Part shown: piece after piece, positions 61,159 to 64,000 of the stretch | How the letters are laid out: each line of letters begins with the position of its first letter | How positions within the stretch are numbered: the stretch's first letter is position 1 | Assembly (NCBI GenBank): GCA_036504595.1 | Contig: DASXUX010000106.1 | Location: 1 to 64,000, forward strand | Length of the DNA: 64,000 bases | Direction of reading: 5' to 3' | Source: DASXUX01 sp036504595 | GTDB lineage: Bacteria; Planctomycetota; SZUA-567; H5-PLA8 | Translations under genes and position numbers: made by a program | The notes under the pieces: generated by a model | What the model was told of the DNA's origin: nothing | Databases searched by the model: none | Seen by the model: the letters and a program-made list of their open reading frames with translations, nothing else

Positions 61159-62772
61159 TTACCACAGGAACGGCCACCGCGAGCCGGTGCTGGCGGTCGC
61201 GATGTAGTACTTGTCGGCGACATCGGGCCTGTTGCCCATCATGCGGCTGATCTCAAGGCTGTTCAGGCCGCTGTTGGCCAACGCTGTACCGAAACAATGG
61301 CGCCACTCATCAGGGCCGTATGTCCAATATTCGAAGCTGGTCCCAGCCAAATTGCGGAGCTTCTCCAACTTCTCCTTCCACGTATCCTTCTCTTCGATCA
61401 CGAGGACGCCGGCGCGTCTAGCGGCTTCAATGGCAGCGGCTTGCCAAGCATTTTGAAAACTTCGGTTGTGAGACCAGATACCTGCTGGAGTTTTGGTTCG
61501 CTTCACCGGTCCGTCGGGGACGGTGCTGGGGAACAGCCATGCGGACTTCTGGGCTTCCGTTGCGCCTGGCCGAACCTGCTCAAGCTTTCGGGACTCGATG
61601 TATTCCTTCAGAATCGACAGCAGCGTCGTTTTTTCCAACGGCACGTTCCGTTCGCGACCGGTCTTCGTTGTGCCCATCACGCGGCGGCCACTGGTGCGCG
61701 TGCGGATGCACAGGTAATCGCCATCTCCCGCAAGGAACACGTCGTCCAACTTCAGCCAAACCTGCTCCGCGTATCGCGGCCCCTGCAGGATCGCCGTCGC
61801 CACGAAAGCCTTCCAGTACGGCCATGGCTTCAAGCCATCGAGCAACGCGTGGAGATCCTCGATTCGCCTGATGGCGACGATGTGGTCGGGTGGTCGCTGT
61901 GCGCCGGGAATCGGCTCAACTTTGGTCATGGGATTCTCGACCAGATCGTACTTCTTGGTGGCCCAACGGAAAAACATCGACAAGAAGTTCCGCTGCTTTT
62001 GCTTTGTGCGCGCGGAAATCTCCTGGCCCTCTTCCCCCTTCAACTTCTCGACCCACTCGTCGATCTGAGCCGTCCGGATGTCGCCAAGCTTCATGTCGCT
62101 CTGCTTTGGCAACGAGGCCATAAAACTCTTTGTTGCTTTCACAGCGCGATTATAGGCGTGACTGGACCGGTACTGCTTATATACCGGCAGCCAAGCGACG
62201 ACCGCTTCGCCGATCTTGGCCTTGACCTTCGCGTTCTGGAGGCGCTGCAGACGGGCGACCTCCGTCTCAAGGTATTCGCAGCGCGGCTTCAGCACCTTGA
62301 GTTCTTTTTCCAGTTTCCGCAGATACTCATTCAGCTCACGCCATGCGCGCGGCTCAAAAAAGCGCACCATGTCGTGCGCGAAATGCTCAGCGACATCCTC
62401 GCGCGTGTGCCGGATTCCAACATCCCGCGCATCGATTTTGGCGATCGTGTCGGCTTCTTCATGCAGTGCTTGGATGTCTTTCAGATCATCCGCCGTAAAC
62501 GGCGCGCCGACGTCCTTGAATACTTCCTCCGCGACCTTATCGCCGAGAATCACTTCTACGGCGCGCCGCTCATAGCCGCGCAATTCTGGGGAGTATGGCG
62601 CTTGCAAGAGTTGCGGGAGACTGCATAATGCTTCGATGTCGCGGCAGATGGCTTGGGCTTCGATGTCTTCTCGTGTCCCGAGCCCGCGCGCGATGGGCTT
62701 CTTTGTCTGTGGGTGGCGGAAGAAGATTCGATAGCCCTTGCCCTTGGGATCGAGTTTTGGAGTGATGTGCAT
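61159..62772 (-). CDS. tyrosine integrase of the island
   Basis: 537 residues from the ATG at 62772 (ggag six bases upstream); an ATG at 62811 lacks a ribosome binding site. N-terminal arm/SAM-like domains (to about 270) are followed by the catalytic domain: first Arg in ILQGPRYAEQVWLKL, Lys in TTKTGRERNVPLE, box II DEWRHCFGTALANSG (usual first His replaced by Asp), and nucleophile Tyr in the ADKYYIATA end. It performs insertion at tRNA-Thr and, with an excisionase, excision. It is 98 bases from the intact tRNA and points away from it. A relic homologue lies at 41461. Confidence 0.92.
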   Translation of the reverse strand: MHITPKLDPKGKGYRIFFRHPQTKKPIARGLGTREDIEAQAICRDIEALCSLPQLLQAPYSPELRGYERRAVEVILGDKVAEEVFKDVGAPFTADDLKDIQALHEEADTIAKIDARDVGIRHTREDVAEHFAHDMVRFFEPRAWRELNEYLRKLEKELKVLKPRCEYLETEVARLQRLQNAKVKAKIGEAVVAWLPVYKQYRSSHAYNRAVKATKSFMASLPKQSDMKLGDIRTAQIDEWVEKLKGEEGQEISARTKQKQRNFLSMFFRWATKKYDLVENPMTKVEPIPGAQRPPDHIVAIRRIEDLHALLDGLKPWPYWKAFVATAILQGPRYAEQVWLKLDDVFLAGDGDYLCIRTRTSGRRVMGTTKTGRERNVPLEKTTLLSILKEYIESRKLEQVRPGATEAQKSAWLFPSTVPDGPVKRTKTPAGIWSHNRSFQNAWQAAAIEAARRAGVLVIEEKDTWKEKLEKLRNLAGTSFEYWTYGPDEWRHCFGTALANSGLNSLEISRMMGNRPDVADKYYIATASTGSRWPFLW

Positions 62773-62870
62773 GATCGTCTCCGCAACGCTGCTGTTGTCG
62801 ACGAAGACCATTTTAGTCGCGGGTGAGTGGTTGTGAAGTCATAATTTTGTTATAGAGGTTAAGTCCTTAC

Positions 62871-62942
62871 GCCATCTTAGCTCAGCGGTAGAGCAGTGCT
62901 TTCGTAAAGCACAGGTCCTCGGTTCAAATCCGAGAGATGGCT
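62871..62942 (+). tRNA. tRNA-Thr (anticodon CGT), island attachment site
   Basis: 72 bases fold as a complete cloverleaf: acceptor GCCATCT with AGATGGC, D arm GCTC/GAGC, anticodon stem GTGCT/AGCAC with loop TTCGTAA (anticodon CGT, reading ACG), variable AGGTC, T arm CTCGG/CCGAG with TTCAAAT, discriminator T. CCA is not encoded. The 5' portion duplicates 41575-41614, so this intact gene was restored by the island's own att half. Confidence 0.95.
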
Positions 62943-63775
62943 TTTCTTCGAAGTGCCTCTCACCTCACTCTTTCCATTGGTACATACGGACTTAGCGGCG
63001 ACGATAGCGGTCACCGTCTTGTCGTTCTGCTTGTCGTCTACGTTCGCCAAGTACGCGGTTTTTCGCCCTCCGACGCCAAGCAGGACGCCAAGACAGGAAC
63101 GTCATCAGTTCATGCAGCAGCAGGCCAGAACGCACCTCGAATCCATTCTGAAGCGCGCCGACTCGTCGGCATTGGGTGTGCTGAACGCTATTTTCAACTA
63201 TGATGGATGATTCGTTCGCACGAGGCCATTGATCGGTACAAGCCGATAGCTAAAGAAAACGCTTAAGCCCGGCACCAGTCGGCACCGGGCTTCCCCAAAA
63301 TACGCTGCTGCTCTGCGCCGCTGATGTGCAACGAACGCTGCGGTCGCGCGATTCCATAGCGCTAACCCCTCGAAGAACTGGGGAGTTGCTTGTCACGACG
63401 GATCGAAGCGCAAAATAATTCTCCACGGATTGATGTTCAAAATTACGTACCGCATCTGTCATTACGGATTTGGGATTGTTTGCAGGGTTGAGCTTAGCGC
63501 TGATCTGCGGACAAACTCCCTGCTGCACGTCGCGCGGCAATCCATGCAGGTGACGATCGCTGTCAGTTTCGCTGACGCTGCGTGTCATTCATCCAACACT
63601 CTTTGGCACCCTGAATCGTGGCGTCATCTTTGCGACCGCCGGATTTCCGCACGGCCGGGATGGACGTGCAGAGAAGTCCGATCGACGACAGAGAGACCAA
63701 CAAGGCGAATGTGCCAGGAGCGCAGGAGTCGTCGTCGGATTTCATCAACTTGAGGCGAACGCTGGAGGGTCGGTT
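62943..63775. other. spacer after tRNA-Thr
   Basis: Eight hundred thirty bases with no gene I can support. A terminator-like hairpin lies at 63264-63292. An 85-codon frame (62953-63210) lacks a ribosome binding site and recognisable family. The remainder shows overlapping short frames on both strands only. Confidence 0.5.
63264..63292. terminator. terminator-like hairpin
   Basis: aagcccgg (63265-63272) pairs with ccgggctt around a loop that itself contains short complementary bases. No strong T-run follows on either strand, so it is only a candidate. Confidence 0.4.
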
Positions 63776-64000
63776 ATGACGCGGGTAGCAGAAACGGGTG
63801 CTCGGATGCAATCGCCCATGAGAACGTTCGACAAATGCGCTCGCGCTTCGGTGCTTGGCGCGTTCATCCTTTTGTCTGCATTTGTTCAGAGCAGCGCGCA
63901 TGCACTGAACTGGAGCCCGGCCGGTCCGGCGCTGACCGCCGGCTCTGTTGGCCAGGCCTATAGTCAGACGATCAGCCTCACGGGGACCGGCACCGGCAAT
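63776..64000 (+). CDS. secreted Ig-like-domain protein, N-terminal part (cut by window end)
   Basis: 75 codons from the ATG at 63776, open to the window edge. A basic leader and hydrophobic stretch (ARASVLGAFILLSAFVQSSA) form a signal peptide with cleavage after HA. The mature part begins LNWSPAGPALTAGSVGQAYS then QTISLTGTGTGN, which matches the start of putative-Ig (He_PIG/cadherin-like) repeats common in large surface proteins of environmental bacteria. An internal ATG (residue 11 or 15) could be the true start. Most of the gene lies outside the window. Confidence 0.65.
   Translation, partial: MTRVAETGARMQSPMRTFDKCARASVLGAFILLSAFVQSSAHALNWSPAGPALTAGSVGQAYSQTISLTGTGTGN

Larger units (their letters stand above)
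41571..62910. mobile_element. genomic island integrated at tRNA-Thr(CGT)
   Basis: About 21.3 kb between two direct copies of the tRNA 5' portion. The right copy completes an intact tRNA and a tyrosine integrase gene lies just inside it, pointing inward. The cargo has three modules: recombination (DUF3102-like, HTH pair, serine recombinase; 41.8-47.1 kb), a two-component system (47.5-53.9 kb) and a chemosensory cluster (54.1-60.5 kb). Since the duplicated part is the tRNA's 5' half, the island must supply a new promoter for the intact tRNA. No conjugation or phage structural genes are visible, so the element is likely not self-transmissible. Confidence 0.85.

Noticed and set aside
62953..63210. 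85-codon frame after the tRNA
   Set aside because: No ribosome binding site, the start lies 10 bases past the tRNA, and the product has no recognisable pattern.

Overview
The window comes from a GC-rich, diderm (Gram-negative-type) bacterium. The evidence is a prolipoprotein diacylglyceryl transferase, an RND efflux pump with its periplasmic adaptor, an O-antigen-ligase-like polymerase, secreted BON-domain proteins and a sigma-54 activator. Gene spacers are packed with short palindromic or tandem micro-repeats of several families. In my experience such spacers are common in environmental lineages such as Planctomycetota, Verrucomicrobiota and their neighbours, but I cannot fix the phylum from this window.

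Layout. 1-14 kb (+): panD, lgt, a large secreted TPR/DUF3857/transglutaminase-like protein, then a glycogen or alpha-glucan block (galT, glgA, a GH57 4-alpha-glucanotransferase) whose last gene overlaps a soluble REC-PAS-PAS-GAF histidine kinase. 13.8-25 kb, mostly (-): a degenerate NUDIX protein, purB (+), an enolase-superfamily enzyme, a tiny zinc ribbon (+), an MFS carrier, an O-antigen-ligase-like protein, two BON proteins that both end in a Cys-Gly-Cys tail, and a secreted DUF255 thioredoxin-fold protein. 25-30 kb (+): an RND adaptor and pump. 30-34 kb (-): a degenerate acetate kinase paralogue, ackA and an M20 peptidase. 34-41 kb: a V4R sigma-54 activator with a tandem 20-bp repeat just before its start, a truncated sensor, an ArnT-like glycosyltransferase and a membrane-anchored PQQ-type propeller.

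41.57-62.91 kb is an integrated genomic island. It is bounded on the right by an intact tRNA-Thr(CGT) next to a tyrosine integrase and on the left by a 44-bp copy of the 5' part of the same tRNA. Beside the left copy is a roughly 70-bp relic of a second, related integrase, which points to successive integrations at one tRNA. The island holds a recombination module (DUF3102-like protein, two paralogous excisionase-like HTH proteins, large serine recombinase), a two-component system (a very large kinase with a periplasmic c-type haem motif and 11 PAS domains, plus a NarL-type regulator), and a chemosensory cluster.

The chemosensory cluster reads cheW, a receptor with a zinc-binding CZB domain, cheR, cheD, cheY, a CheX-like phosphatase, a pseudo-receiver/CheX fusion and cheY. 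There is no cheB, and cheA survives only as its C-terminal tip just before cheW. This kinase-less mobile chemosensory module, next to a giant haem/PAS kinase, is the most interesting system here. A second notable structure is the spacer at 24.99-25.36 kb: four copies of a 22-bp linker at a spacing of 88-92 bp, separating unrelated palindromic micro-repeats.
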